Positions 8,690-17,337 are shown, counted from the stretch's first letter. The stretch is 64,000 nt of DNA from Amycolatopsis nalaikhensis (GCF_030264295.1 NZ_CP127173.1:7695501-7759500); one strand, 5' to 3'. The notes: a model not told the origin generated them from the letters alone. Translations and numbers: made by a program.

Positions 8690-9538
8690 ATGACCACCAC
8701 CGAACACCACACACCCACCGCGGCGGGCTCGGGCAGCTCCGCCAGCGCCGCCTTCCGCGCGGCCGCCCGCACCACCCAGGACGTCCCGCCCGAGCGCGTC
8801 GACACGGTCGCCCGCGCCGTGCTGCGCGGCGTGCACCAGGCGATCCGCGAGCACGACGTCACCTACCCGGAGTTCCAGGCCGCGAAGCAGTGGCTGATGG
8901 ACGTCGGCGAAGGCGGCGAGTGGCCGCTGTTCCTCGACGTGTTCGTCGAGCACGTCGTCGAAGAGGTCGCCGCCCGCACGCAGGACGGGACCAAGGGCAG
9001 CATCCAGGGCCCGTACTACCTGCCGGACCAGGAGAAGCTGCCGTGGCAGGCGAGCCTGCCGATGCGCCCGGGGGAGAAGGGGACACCGCTGGTGTTCGCC
9101 GGGCAGGTCCGCGACGTCGACGGCACCCCGGTCGCGGCGGCCGAGCTGGACATCTGGCACGCCGACGACGACGGCTACTACTCCGGCTTCGCGCCGGACA
9201 TCCCCGACGGCAACCTGCGCGGCGTCGTGGTGACCGACGGCCAGGGCCGGTTCGAGATCACCACCGTGCGGCCCGCGCCGTACCAGATCCCGACCGACGG
9301 CCCGACCGGGAAGCTGATCGCGGCGGCGGGCTGGCACGCGTGGCGGCCCGCGCACCTGCACCTCATGGTGCGCGCGCCCGGCTACCGCACGATCACCACG
9401 CAGCTGTACTTCCAGGGCGGGGAGTGGCTCGACAGCGACGTCGCCGAAGCCACCAAACCGGAGCTGGTGCTGGACCCGCGGCCGCAGGAGGACGGCAGGC
9501 TGCGCGCGACGTACGACTTCGTGCTGGAGCGCGGATGA
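8690..9538 (+). CDS. catA: Catechol 1,2-dioxygenase (intradiol)
   Basis: 282 aa. It opens catechol between the hydroxyls to cis,cis-muconate using Fe(III). The N-terminal helical dimerisation domain covers residues about 20-100; the beta-sandwich carries the four expected iron ligands: a Tyr in DGYYSGF (Y163/164), Y198 in PAPYQIP, and H222 and H224 in AWRPAHLHLM. The gene starts 13 bp after the oxygenase stop and its own stop overlaps catB by ATGA, so it is translationally coupled. A hydroxyquinol 1,2-dioxygenase is a possible alternative, but the catB and catC neighbours argue for catechol. Confidence 0.9.
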   Translation: MTTTEHHTPTAAGSGSSASAAFRAAARTTQDVPPERVDTVARAVLRGVHQAIREHDVTYPEFQAAKQWLMDVGEGGEWPLFLDVFVEHVVEEVAARTQDGTKGSIQGPYYLPDQEKLPWQASLPMRPGEKGTPLVFAGQVRDVDGTPVAAAELDIWHADDDGYYSGFAPDIPDGNLRGVVVTDGQGRFEITTVRPAPYQIPTDGPTGKLIAAAGWHAWRPAHLHLMVRAPGYRTITTQLYFQGGEWLDSDVAEATKPELVLDPRPQEDGRLRATYDFVLERG

Positions 9539-10656
9539 CCGAGCTGGGGATCGAGCGCGTCGAAACGGTGCTGCTCGACGTGCCCCTGCGCCGGCCGCAC
9601 CGGTTCGCGCGGACGGGCATGTCCGCGCAGCCGGTGCTGCTGGTGTTCGTCCACACCCGGGGCGGCGCCGTCGGCGTCGGCGAAGGCGTCGTGCCGGGCG
9701 GGCCGTGGTGGGGCGGCGAGTCGGTGGAGACCATGCGGCTGGTCGTCGAGCGGTACTTCACCCCGGTGCTGCTCGGACGGCGCGTCGACGACATCGCGGG
9801 GATCCTGCGCGACCTCGGCGACGTCGTCGCGGCGAACCTCTACGCGAAGACCGCGGTCGAGGTGGCCCTGCACGACGCCTGGGCCCGCAGCCTCGGCGTC
9901 CCGGTGCACACCCTGCTGGGCGGGCTCGCGCGGCGGTCGGTGCCGGTGACGTGGGCGCTGGGCACCGAACCGGCGCCGGTGGTCGTCGACGAGGCCCTCG
10001 CGAAGCTGGACTCCGGCCTGCACACCAGCTTCAAGCTCAAGATGGGTGCCCAGGAGCCCGCGGCCGACGTCGCGCGGATCCGGGCGGTCGCCGAAAAGCT
10101 GGTCGGCGTGGCGAGCGTCCGCGTGGACCTCAACGCGCGCTGGGACCTGCTGACGTCGCTGACGTACTTGCCGCGGCTGGCGGACGCGGGTGTCGACCTG
10201 ATCGAACAGCCGGTACCCGGTGCCGAGGTCGAGGCCCTCGCCGAGATCAACCGCGCGCTGCCGATCCCGGTGATGGCCGACGAAAGCCTCCGCACCCCCG
10301 GTGACGCGCTGCGGCTCGCCCGGACCCGCGCGGCCGACGTCTTCTCCCTGAAGACCACCAAGTCGGGTGGCCTGCGGGCGACGCGGGCGATCGCGGAGGT
10401 CGCGGCCGCGGCCGGGATCCCGTGCCACGCGGGCACTTCCATCGAAAGCCCGATCGGCACGGCGGCCTCCCTGCAGCTGGCCTGCACGGCCCCGGCGGTG
10501 ACGTGGGGGAGCGAGCTGTTCGGGCCCCTGCTGATGAGCGAAGAACTGCTGACGACGCCCCTGCGCTACGCCGACGGCGAGCTGCACCTGCCGGACGGGC
10601 CGGGGCTGGGCGTCGAACTCGACATGGCGGCGGTGCGCCGCCTGGAAAGGCGCTGA
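9535..10656 (+). CDS. catB: Muconate cycloisomerase
   Basis: 373 aa, enolase superfamily. It lactonises cis,cis-muconate to muconolactone with Mn/Mg. The capping domain is followed by the barrel with the catalytic KxK pair in FKLKMG (K167/K169), the metal-binding positions in VDLNARWD, DLIEQP and VMADES, and a second lysine in FSLKTTKSGG. Its ATG overlaps the catA stop (ATGA) and catC follows after one base, so the three genes form a tightly coupled unit. Confidence 0.92.
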   Translation: MTELGIERVETVLLDVPLRRPHRFARTGMSAQPVLLVFVHTRGGAVGVGEGVVPGGPWWGGESVETMRLVVERYFTPVLLGRRVDDIAGILRDLGDVVAANLYAKTAVEVALHDAWARSLGVPVHTLLGGLARRSVPVTWALGTEPAPVVVDEALAKLDSGLHTSFKLKMGAQEPAADVARIRAVAEKLVGVASVRVDLNARWDLLTSLTYLPRLADAGVDLIEQPVPGAEVEALAEINRALPIPVMADESLRTPGDALRLARTRAADVFSLKTTKSGGLRATRAIAEVAAAAGIPCHAGTSIESPIGTAASLQLACTAPAVTWGSELFGPLLMSEELLTTPLRYADGELHLPDGPGLGVELDMAAVRRLERR

Positions 10657-10657
10657 G

Positions 10658-10933
10658 ATGTTGTTCCACGTGCGGATGGACGTCGCGATCCCGCCGGGCC
10701 TCGACGTGACCGACCGGGTCGCGGCCGAAAAAGCCCGCGCGCTGGAGCTCCAGCGCGCGGGCGTGTGGGTGCACCTGTGGCGGATCGTCGGGCGCTACAG
10801 CAACTTCAGCGTCTTCGACGTCGCCACGAACGACGAGCTGCACGACATCCTGTCGACGCTGCCGCTGTACCCGTTCATGAAGATCGAGGTGACGCCGCTG
10901 GCCACGCACCCGTCGGACCTGGCCGCCCAGTAG
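10658..10933 (+). CDS. catC: Muconolactone delta-isomerase
   Basis: 91 aa, the usual size. It converts muconolactone to 3-oxoadipate enol-lactone and is normally a decamer. Family blocks LFHVRMDVAIPPG, VWVHLWRIVGRYSNFSVFDV and LPLYPFMKIEVTPLA are all present. GAAAGG precedes the ATG. It is the last gene of the operon; enol-lactone hydrolase and the succinyl-CoA transferase/thiolase steps are not in this window and must be encoded elsewhere. Confidence 0.95.
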   Translation: MLFHVRMDVAIPPGLDVTDRVAAEKARALELQRAGVWVHLWRIVGRYSNFSVFDVATNDELHDILSTLPLYPFMKIEVTPLATHPSDLAAQ

Positions 10934-10943
10934 GGGCGGTGGC

Positions 10944-12035
10944 TCAGGTGTGCCGCAGCAGGGCGCCGAAGCCCTCCCACAGGTCGAGGCGCTCGTCGAG
11001 GACCACGACCTCGGCCCCGGTCGCGACCGCCGCGAACGGGATGGCTTCGTCGGCCCGGCGCTGCTCGGGTTCGGCCACGCCGAGCGCCTGCAGCCCGGCC
11101 TTGCCGACGGCCACCTGAGCCGGTTCCGGCCCCGCGAACACGGCCGTGTCACCGGGGGAGCCGACCAGCAGCGTGGCGACGTTGGCCTCGGCCAGCGCGG
11201 TCGTCACGGCTTCGAGGCCGCTGACCGCCAGGCCCGACTCGCGGCCCGACTCGGCCCGGAACGTCTCGGCGACGTCGTCGAGGTCGGCCAGGTGGCGGCC
11301 GGTGACCAGCTCGTGGACGCGCCGGTCGAGCTCGTCCCGGGACGAGCCGGGCGCGCGGCTGCCCGTGTCGACCTCGGTGGTGATCCGGCGGACCGCCTCC
11401 GGCAGCAGGCCGTGCAGCTCCGAGCGGGCCTGCACCTCGCCGGCGAGGACCACGAACTCGGCGCGCGACCGCTCGACCGCCTTGGCGACGTGCCGGGCGA
11501 CCTCTTCGAGGTTCTGCCGCGCGGTCTCCTCGGCCCGGTTCTGGATGTCGTGGTGGGCGGAGCCGCCGCCGCGGACCTTGTGCACCGGGTGGTCGGTGCC
11601 CTCGACGGTCTCCGTGCGCGGCGCGCCCGGGCCGTGCTCGGTGACCTCGGCACCCACCCGGTCGGTCACGACCACGACGTACCGCGGGGTCTCTTCGACG
11701 TGGGTCGCCAGCGGCAGCAGGTAGGGCAGCGCGGAGTAGCGCACCACCTGCGACGGCGGCGGCGCGGCCAGGTGCCGGTCGAGCAGCACCGAGCCGTGCG
11801 CGGCGATGATGCTGCGGCCCGCCTTGCCGACCGGCCGTTCGCCGTCGCGGATCGCGCGCAGGACGGCGGTCACCGTCTCGCGGTCGGCCCGCTGGTCGCT
11901 GAGCGCGGCTTCGATCTCCTTCGATCGCAGCGCGAGCTGCTTGGCGGCGTCCTCGGTGTCGTACGAGGCGTCGAAGTGCACGGACGCGAACGGCCCGCCC
12001 GCCGTGGTGAGGTCGCGCAACGCGGAAGTGTCCAT
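10944..12035 (-). CDS. Vms1/Ankzf1-like (baeRF2) protein, Rv2629 type
   Basis: 363 aa. The protein has the layout of the actinobacterial baeRF2 family related to eRF1 and Vms1/Ankzf1 peptidyl-tRNA hydrolases: an N-terminal part with FASVHFDASYDTEDAAKQLAL, a middle domain with RYVVVVTDRVGAEVTEHG, and a C-terminal part with ATLLVGSPGD. M. tuberculosis Rv2629, a hypoxia/stress protein, belongs here; release of stalled peptidyl-tRNA is the suggested role. It starts 12 bp after the restored stop of the TPP-enzyme gene, with AAAGGAG in between, so it is the last gene of the NDH-2 operon. Confidence 0.8.
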   Translation of the reverse strand: MDTSALRDLTTAGGPFASVHFDASYDTEDAAKQLALRSKEIEAALSDQRADRETVTAVLRAIRDGERPVGKAGRSIIAAHGSVLLDRHLAAPPPSQVVRYSALPYLLPLATHVEETPRYVVVVTDRVGAEVTEHGPGAPRTETVEGTDHPVHKVRGGGSAHHDIQNRAEETARQNLEEVARHVAKAVERSRAEFVVLAGEVQARSELHGLLPEAVRRITTEVDTGSRAPGSSRDELDRRVHELVTGRHLADLDDVAETFRAESGRESGLAVSGLEAVTTALAEANVATLLVGSPGDTAVFAGPEPAQVAVGKAGLQALGVAEPEQRRADEAIPFAAVATGAEVVVLDERLDLWEGFGALLRHT

Positions 12036-12047
12036 CGTGGACTCCTT

Positions 12048-13837
12048 TCAGCGCTTGGAGGGCAGGAGCTCTGCAGTTTGGTCTTCATGCCCTGGGTGAA
12101 CAGGTGCCAGGCGTTGGGGTCGCCCTTGAGCACCGCTTCGGTCATCGACTTCAGCTGCTCGGTCGTGGCGTGCGGCGGGATCGGCGGCACCTCGGGGTCG
12201 CAGCGGACGTCGAGCACCGTCGGCACGTCGGTGGCGAGCGCGGTGCTCCACGCGTCGCCGAGCGCGTCGGGGTCGTCGACCGCGATGCCGCCCAGCCCGA
12301 TGCTCAGCGCGAAGTCCGCATAGGACACTTCGGGCAGCGCCTGCGACTCCTCGAACTTCGGGGCCCCGCCCATCGCCCGCAGCTCCCAGGTGACCTGGTT
12401 CAGGTCGCCGTTGTGGAAGACGCAGACGACCAGCCGCCGGTCGGCCCACAGCTCGCGGTAGCGCGCGATGGTGAGCAGCTCGGCCATGCCGTTCATCTGC
12501 ATGGCGCCGTCGCCGGTGAGCGCGACGACCGGGCGGTCCGGGTGGGCGAACTTGGCGCCGATCGCGTACGGCACGGCCGGGCCCATGGTGGCCAGCGTCC
12601 CGGACAGCGAGCCGCGCATCCGGCCGCGGAAGCGCAGGTTGCGCGCGTACCAGTTGGTGGCCGAGCCGGAGTCGGCGGTGATGATCGCGTCGTCGGGGAC
12701 CCGCTCGGACAGCTCGTGCACGATCCGCATCGGGTTCACCGGCTCGGCTTGCAGCATCGCTTGCCGCGTCACGGTTTCGTGCCACTCGGCGACGTTGTGC
12801 GCCACCTTGCCCTGCCACGACGTGTCGGCCTTGCGCTCGATCAGTGGCAGCAGCCGCTCGAGGGTGCCCTTCGCGTCGCCGAGCAGGTTGACCTCGGTGG
12901 GGTAGCGCAGGCCGAGGAAGCGCGCGTCGACGTCGATCTGCACCGCCCGCGCCTGGCCGAACTCCGGCAGGAACTGGCTGTACGGGAAGCTGGAGCCGAC
13001 GATGAGCAGCGTGTCGCAGTCGCGCATCAGCTCATAGCTGGGCCGGGTGCCGAGCAGGCCGATCGCGCCGGTCACGTACGGCAGGTCGTCGGGCAGGACG
13101 TCCTTGCCCAGCAGCGCTTTCGCGATCCCGGCGCCGGTCAGCTCGGCGAGCTCGCGCAGCTCGGTGACGGCGTTGCGGGCGCCTTGCCCGACGAGGATCG
13201 CGACGCGCTCGCCCGCGTTGAGCACCGCGGCCGCCTTCGCCAGCTCGTCCGCGGGCGGCACGACGCTCGCCCGCGGGTGGTCCGGCGGGCTGGAGGGCAC
13301 GTGCTTGAACGCGTGCTGCGGCGCCTCGTACTCCTGCTCCTGCAGGTCGGCCGGGATGATCACGGCCGTCGGCGCGCGCTGCGCGATCGCCGTCCGCATG
13401 GCCCGGTCCAAGGCGTTCGGCAGCTGTTCGGGCACGTTGACCTCGACGAGGTATTCGCTCGCGACGTCCTTGAACAGCGCCTGCAGGTCCACTTCCTGCT
13501 GGTAGCTGCCGCCCATCGCGCTGCGCGCGGTCTGGCCGACGATCGCGACCACCGGGACGTGGTCGAGCTTGGCGTCGTAGAGCCCGTTGAGCAGGTGGAT
13601 CGCGCCGGGCCCGGACGTCGCCATGCAGACGCCCGGACGGCCGCTGAACTTCGCGTATCCGACCGCGGCGAACGCCGCCATCTCTTCGTGGCGCGCCTGG
13701 ACGAACCGGGGCACGTTGTCCGCCTCGCCGAAGGCCGTGACCAGGCCGTTGATCCCGTCCCCGGGATAGGCGAAGACCTGGTCGACGTCCCATTCGCGCA
13801 GTCTGGCCAGCAGGTGGTCGGCAACGGTGTGGCTCAT
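12048..13837 (-). CDS. Thiamine-pyrophosphate enzyme, pyruvate oxidase/YdaP-like (apparent frameshift near 12074)
   Basis: About 596 aa. Three-domain TPP enzyme: the N-terminal Pyr domain has the activating Glu in RHEEMAAFAA, the central domain has VAILVGQGARN, and the C-terminal PP domain has TGDGAMQMNG followed by FHNGDLNQVTWE (GDG...N). It resembles pyruvate oxidases/dehydrogenases such as stress-induced YdaP of Bacillus more than acetolactate synthase. Near the end one base seems missing beside GAGCTCTGC (about 12074): as written the frame runs 165 bp into the next gene, whereas one extra base gives AELLPSKR and a stop at 12048, right before the downstream ribosome site. Confidence 0.82.
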
Positions 13838-13846
13838 GCCGGGCGG

Positions 13847-13872
13847 TTACCGCCCGCCCCGGTGGGCTAAAC
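13847..13872 (-). promoter_or_regulatory. Candidate SigB/SigF-type promoter for TPP enzyme
   Basis: On the reverse strand GTTT (13869-13872), 16-bp spacer, CGGTAA (13847-13852), one mismatch from GGGTAA, starting 10 bp upstream of the gene. It would be an internal promoter in the NDH-2 operon. Confidence 0.4.
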
Positions 13873-14415
13873 GTCGCCGAGCGCCGACCGGACCGCGGCG
13901 ACCACGTCCGGGTGACCGAGGGGCAGCGGCGGGGGCACGCGGTCTTCCGGCCCTTCGGTGCTGGACGCGACCACGCGCACGTCCGTGCCCGCTTCGCGCA
14001 GCTTCGCGACGACGTCGTCGTGTTCGGCCAGCCAGGCTTCGTTGGCCTTCCGCGCGTCACCGGAGGGCAGGAAGGCGTCCGAGGCCGGGTCGACCAGCAG
14101 CAGGTGAGCGGCCGCGCCCGGGTGGCGTTCGGCCAGCTGCAAGGCTTCCGCCGCGAAGGGCCCGCTCGCCACGACCGCGATCTCGGGGTCAGTGGGACCG
14201 GTGTCACCGAGGACGTCGTCGGCGTCGGTCAGGGCGCCCCCGGCGGGGACCCGGCACCACACGACCCCGCGCCGTTCCGCCAGCGGCCGCCAGGTGGCGG
14301 GCAGTTCGTCGTGCTTCGCCGCGCCGGCGGGGTCGAGGACGACCACCTTCGGGCCGGCCTGGTCGCCCGCGGTGACGACCGACGGGCCTTCGGAACGGAC
14401 GGGTTCGGGGGCCAT
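13867..14415 (-). CDS. Hypothetical protein, Rossmann-like alpha/beta
   Basis: 182 aa, not assigned to a family. After an Ala/Pro/Glu-rich start it alternates short hydrophobic strands (PKVVVLDPAG, VVWCRVPAGG, EIAVVASGPFA, HLLLVDPASDAF, DVRVVASS) with helices, as in a small alpha/beta fold resembling alpha/beta-hydrolases, but without a GxSxG nucleophile motif. ATG at 14415 has AAGGA at proper spacing; another ATG sits 6 bp upstream directly against that site. It lies 11 bp after NDH-2 and 29 bp before the TPP enzyme in the same operon, so a role in redox or membrane stress is plausible. Confidence 0.65.
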   Translation of the reverse strand: MAPEPVRSEGPSVVTAGDQAGPKVVVLDPAGAAKHDELPATWRPLAERRGVVWCRVPAGGALTDADDVLGDTGPTDPEIAVVASGPFAAEALQLAERHPGAAAHLLLVDPASDAFLPSGDARKANEAWLAEHDDVVAKLREAGTDVRVVASSTEGPEDRVPPPLPLGHPDVVAAVRSALGDV

Positions 14416-14426
14416 GGGCATTCCTT

Positions 14427-15716
14427 TCAGCGACGGGGGAGTTCGGGGGAGTCGGTGTCCAGCGGCACGGCGCCGGAGCGGACGAGTCCCAATTGGACGG
14501 TCTGGCGGCCGGTGAGCGCTTCCAGCGCCCAGTCGGCGGCCGTGCGCACCCGGTTCCCCGGCATCGCCAGCAGGTGGTAGCCGCGCGTCACGGCCTTCGC
14601 CGGGCGCCCGGACAGCGGGATGTGCACCGGGTTCGCCGCGGCCGCCCCGGCACCGAGGTCGACGACGAAGCCGAGGTCGTGGTGGCGGTAGGTGCCCTTG
14701 CGGCCGTAGCCCAGCGACGCGGCGACGTTGCGCCCGGCCAGTTTCCCTTGGCGCTCGGCGTGCTGCGCGGTCATCGCGGTGTACTCGCCGGGGCGGGTGA
14801 GGTCGGGCACGGCGGCCGCGTCCCCGCACGCGAAGACGTCGTCGCGGCCGGGGACGTTGAGCTGCTCGGTGACGACCAGCCTGCCCTTCGCCGTCGCCAG
14901 GCCGAGGTCGGCCACCAGCGGGTCCGGCCGCACGCCGACGCACCAGACGAGGGTGCGCGTCGGCACCGGGTCGCCGTTGGTGAGTGTGACGCCCTTGGCG
15001 TCGGCGTGGTCGACGGAGGTCTTCATCAGCACTTCGACCCCGCGCGAGCGCAGGACGTCGTCGGCGGTCTTGCCGAGGCGTTTGTCGAGTTCCGGGAGCA
15101 CGCGGTCGGCGACGTCGAGCAGCAGCCAGCGGACCCGCTGCCCGGCCAGCTCGGGGTGGCGCCGGGCGAGCGCTTCGGTGAACGCCGGGCCCTGTGCGGC
15201 CACCTCGGTGCCGGTGTAGCCGGCGCCGACCACCACGAACGTGCAGCGCGCGTCGCGCTCGGCGGGGTCTTCGGCCGCCGCGGCGAGCTCGATCTGCCGG
15301 GTGATGTGGTCACGCAGGTAGAGCGCCTCCGGCACGCCGCGGAAGCCGTGCGCGTACTCCGGGACGCCCGGGATGGGCAGCAGCTTGTTGACGCTCCCGG
15401 CGGCCAGCACCAGCCGGTCGTAGCCGATCCGGTGTTCCCGGTCCTCGGGGTCGGTGTAGGCCACTTGGCGGGCGTCGAAGTCGACGCCGGTCGCGACGCC
15501 CAGCACGAGGCGGACCCCGCGCAGTGTGTCGGGAATCGAGACCGTCACCCGCCGCGGGTCGAGGATCCCGGCCGCGACCTCCGGCAGCAGCGGCAGGTAG
15601 AGGAAGTAGTCCGTCGGGTTCACGACGACGATTTCGACGTCCTCACCGGCGGCCTTCCGCAGGCTCTTCGCTGTGTGGTAGCCGGCGAAACCGCCGCCGA
15701 CGATCACGACACGCAT
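14427..15716 (-). CDS. ndh: Type II NADH dehydrogenase (NDH-2)
   Basis: 429 aa. Single-subunit membrane-associated FAD enzyme that passes electrons from NADH to menaquinone without proton pumping. FAD dinucleotide motif VGGGFAGYHTA at residues 5-16, NADH-binding motif VVVGAGYTGTEVA around residue 165, and the FAD-contact block DDVFACGDAAAVPDL near 300 are present. Family hallmark TDYFLYLPLLPEVAAG is near residue 35. It is the first gene of a four-gene operon with a strong GTTT-N15-GGGTAA promoter, so expression under the stress sigma factor is likely. Confidence 0.9.
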   Translation of the reverse strand: MRVVIVGGGFAGYHTAKSLRKAAGEDVEIVVVNPTDYFLYLPLLPEVAAGILDPRRVTVSIPDTLRGVRLVLGVATGVDFDARQVAYTDPEDREHRIGYDRLVLAAGSVNKLLPIPGVPEYAHGFRGVPEALYLRDHITRQIELAAAAEDPAERDARCTFVVVGAGYTGTEVAAQGPAFTEALARRHPELAGQRVRWLLLDVADRVLPELDKRLGKTADDVLRSRGVEVLMKTSVDHADAKGVTLTNGDPVPTRTLVWCVGVRPDPLVADLGLATAKGRLVVTEQLNVPGRDDVFACGDAAAVPDLTRPGEYTAMTAQHAERQGKLAGRNVAASLGYGRKGTYRHHDLGFVVDLGAGAAAANPVHIPLSGRPAKAVTRGYHLLAMPGNRVRTAADWALEALTGRQTVQLGLVRSGAVPLDTDSPELPRR

Positions 15717-15752
15717 GGATCTCCTTCCGGGCCGGGTGCACGTCCTGCGCGA

Positions 15753-15777
15753 TTACCCGAGGCCGGAGCGGGGAAAC
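15753..15777 (-). promoter_or_regulatory. SigB/SigF-type promoter of the NDH-2 operon
   Basis: Reverse strand reads GTTT (15774-15777), 15-bp spacer, GGGTAA (15753-15758), then about 36 bp to the ndh ATG. It matches the actinobacterial general-stress consensus GTTT-N15-GGGTA. Confidence 0.75.
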
Positions 15778-15882
15778 CCGCGGGGTTGACCTGCCGCCGC
15801 AAGGGCGTACGGTCGAGTGTGTTGGCTGTTGTTCAGAAACGTGCTCCGGTCAGCGCCCCTGCACGCTGCGATAGGGAGCGCC

Positions 15883-16257
15883 ATGTACGACTGTTTCCGC
15901 ACGATCGACGAACCGTCCGGCCTCACCGTCACCACGACCGCACGCCCGGACGGCGTCCGCGTTGTCACTCTGGTGGGTGACATCGACGCCGCCACGGTCG
16001 GCACCCTCGAAGACGCGCTGGCCCCGGGCGGCCGGCTGGTCGCCGACCTGAGCCGGGTCGGCTTCCTCAGCTGCGCCGGCGTCCGCGCCCTGCTGCAGGC
16101 GAGCGCCCGCGGCGAGTTCGCCGTGGTCGTCGGGGGCCACGCGGTCGCCCGGTCGCTGCAAGCCACCGGTGCCGACCTGCTGCTGGAGATCCACCCCCGC
16201 GTCGGCGGCGCCGTCGCCGGGGTGACCCCGGTGCCCGAGCCCGGCCGGGAGGCGTGA
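15883..16257 (+). CDS. STAS-domain anti-sigma factor antagonist-like protein
   Basis: 124 aa with one STAS domain (VVTLVGDIDAATVGTLEDAL, VADLSRVGFLSCAGVRALLQ). Such proteins free a sigma factor by binding the anti-sigma kinase. The position of the Ser phosphorylated in SpoIIAA (the residue before Gly in SSG) is Ala here (SCAG), although a Ser stands two residues earlier. ATG chosen because AGGGAG precedes it and the STAS strand starts soon after. It could act on the RsbW-like kinase encoded at 23.2-23.6 kb, but no direct evidence exists. Confidence 0.8.
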   Translation: MYDCFRTIDEPSGLTVTTTARPDGVRVVTLVGDIDAATVGTLEDALAPGGRLVADLSRVGFLSCAGVRALLQASARGEFAVVVGGHAVARSLQATGADLLLEIHPRVGGAVAGVTPVPEPGREA

Positions 16258-16305
16258 TCGCCATTCGGTGGCACGCCTCCCGGCTGTCCACTGTCCACTT
16301 TGGTC

Positions 16306-16348
16306 CGGGGGTCCGGGTGGCGGAGCCCCGGCCAGGGGCGAAGCCCCT
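16306..16348. repeat. 24-bp dispersed repeat, copy 2, with terminator-like hairpin
   Basis: Positions 16306-16329 repeat 1468-1491 exactly in inverse orientation. It is followed by AGGGGC-GAA-GCCCCT (16334-16348). The block lies between the convergent ends of the STAS gene and the DUF4235 gene and may serve as their terminator. Confidence 0.7.
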
Positions 16349-16358
16349 GATGTCACAG

Positions 16359-16625
16359 TCAGTCTTTGTCCGGCCAGTCGCCGGTCGCCTTCTCATAACC
16401 GATGGCGCCCGCGCGTTCGGTGGCGGCCTTGACGGCGGCGAAGATCGCGCCCTGCACCGCCGCCGCGATGAGCACCTGCCGCCAGGTGTAGTCGCGGTCG
16501 GTGGCGTCCGGCGCGTCGTCCTCGCCGGCCACGCGCTTCCAGACCTGCTTGAACACCTGGCCGGCCAGGATGCCGCCGAGGGCACCGACCACCCAGCTCA
16601 ACGGCTTGTACAGGACCTTGTTCAC
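16359..16625 (-). CDS. DUF4235 membrane protein
   Basis: 88 aa. Family signature KVLYKPLSWVVGALGGILAGQVFKQVW then DYTWRQVLIAAAVQGAIFAAVKA: two hydrophobic helices with a short charged loop. The function is unknown. Its ATG overlaps the DUF3618 stop (16622-16625), and the three-gene set holin-DUF3618-DUF4235 is conserved as an operon in many actinobacteria, which suggests a common job at the cytoplasmic membrane under stress. Confidence 0.85.
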   Translation of the reverse strand: MNKVLYKPLSWVVGALGGILAGQVFKQVWKRVAGEDDAPDATDRDYTWRQVLIAAAVQGAIFAAVKAATERAGAIGYEKATGDWPDKD

Positions 16626-16927
16626 GGGTTCCTCCGGCGCAGGATCAGGCGGATCAGGATCACCAGGCCCAGCACGCCGGCGAAGACCGGCAGCGGGTTG
16701 CTGCGGACGGCGTCGGCGCCCTGGCGGAACCGGAGCGCGGTCGGCGCGTTCGTCACATCGGCGACCTTCGCCGTGGCCTGGTCGAGCTTTTCGTCGACGT
16801 TCTCCTTGACCCGGGTCTTGACGTCGAGCTTCTGCCCGAGCGCTTCCAAGGTCTCGGTCAGCTCTTCGCGGGTCGTGTCCCGGTCGAGCCGCGCCTCTTC
16901 GGCGTTCTTCGGGAAGTCCCCGTTCAT
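16622..16927 (-). CDS. DUF3618 protein with one C-terminal membrane helix
   Basis: 101 aa. The start has RLDRDTTREELTETLEALGQKLDVKTRV, the amphipathic helix that defines DUF3618, followed by VNEN-like charged residues and a membrane helix near residues 80-96 (FAGVLGLVILIRLIL) with an RRR anchor. Function unknown. ATGA overlap with the upstream holin-family gene and 4-bp overlap with the downstream gene indicate translational coupling. Confidence 0.85.
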   Translation of the reverse strand: MNGDFPKNAEEARLDRDTTREELTETLEALGQKLDVKTRVKENVDEKLDQATAKVADVTNAPTALRFRQGADAVRSNPLPVFAGVLGLVILIRLILRRRNP

Positions 16928-17337
16928 GTGCGCACTCCCTGTTTCACGACGTCCACGTCTTCCCGGACGCCGGTGACGGCTTCTTCGGGCACCGGTGGCA
17001 CCCCCTGCGTGACTTCCTTCTTGCCGACCAGCGCGGCGATCCCGGCGACCAGGAACAGGGCGACGGCGACGAGCACCGCGGCCAGCCAGGCCGGGACGAC
17101 GAGCGCGAGCGCCAGCACGGCGGCCGCGACCAGCGTGCCCGCGCCGAACAACGCGAACAGGCCGGCGGCCCCGAACATGCCGGCGCCGAGGCCCAGCTTC
17201 TTGCCCTTGCGCTGCAGTTCGAAGACCGCGAGCCGCATCTCGTCCCGGACCAGCCGCTTGACCTCGTCGGTCAGGTCCGTCACCAGCTCGCCGACCGACC
17301 GGTCGGCGGCGGGCTTCTTGTTTGCTTCTTCGATCAC
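16924..17337 (-). CDS. Phage-holin-superfamily (Holin-X/DUF1469) membrane protein
   Basis: 137 aa from a GTG start with AGGAGGTGT upstream. A charged N-terminal helix (ELVTDLTDEVKRLVRDEMRLAVFEL) precedes two long hydrophobic helices separated by a short turn, as in the actinobacterial Holin-X family. Despite the name there is no phage context; these proteins are membrane stress factors of unknown action. It opens the three-gene operon, with a clear GTTG-N15-GGGTAC promoter 28 bp upstream. Confidence 0.85.
   Translation of the reverse strand: MIEEANKKPAADRSVGELVTDLTDEVKRLVRDEMRLAVFELQRKGKKLGLGAGMFGAAGLFALFGAGTLVAAAVLALALVVPAWLAAVLVAVALFLVAGIAALVGKKEVTQGVPPVPEEAVTGVREDVDVVKQGVRT

Noticed and set aside
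11870..12047. C-terminal extension of the TPP enzyme into the next gene
   Set aside because: The extra residues are Arg/Ser/Pro-rich shadow coding of the Vms1-like gene; one restored base near 12074 gives a normal end.
16924..17337. Prophage, because of a holin-family gene
   Set aside because: The Holin-X type protein sits with DUF3618 and DUF4235 in a chromosomal stress operon; no other phage genes, integrase or att repeats are near.
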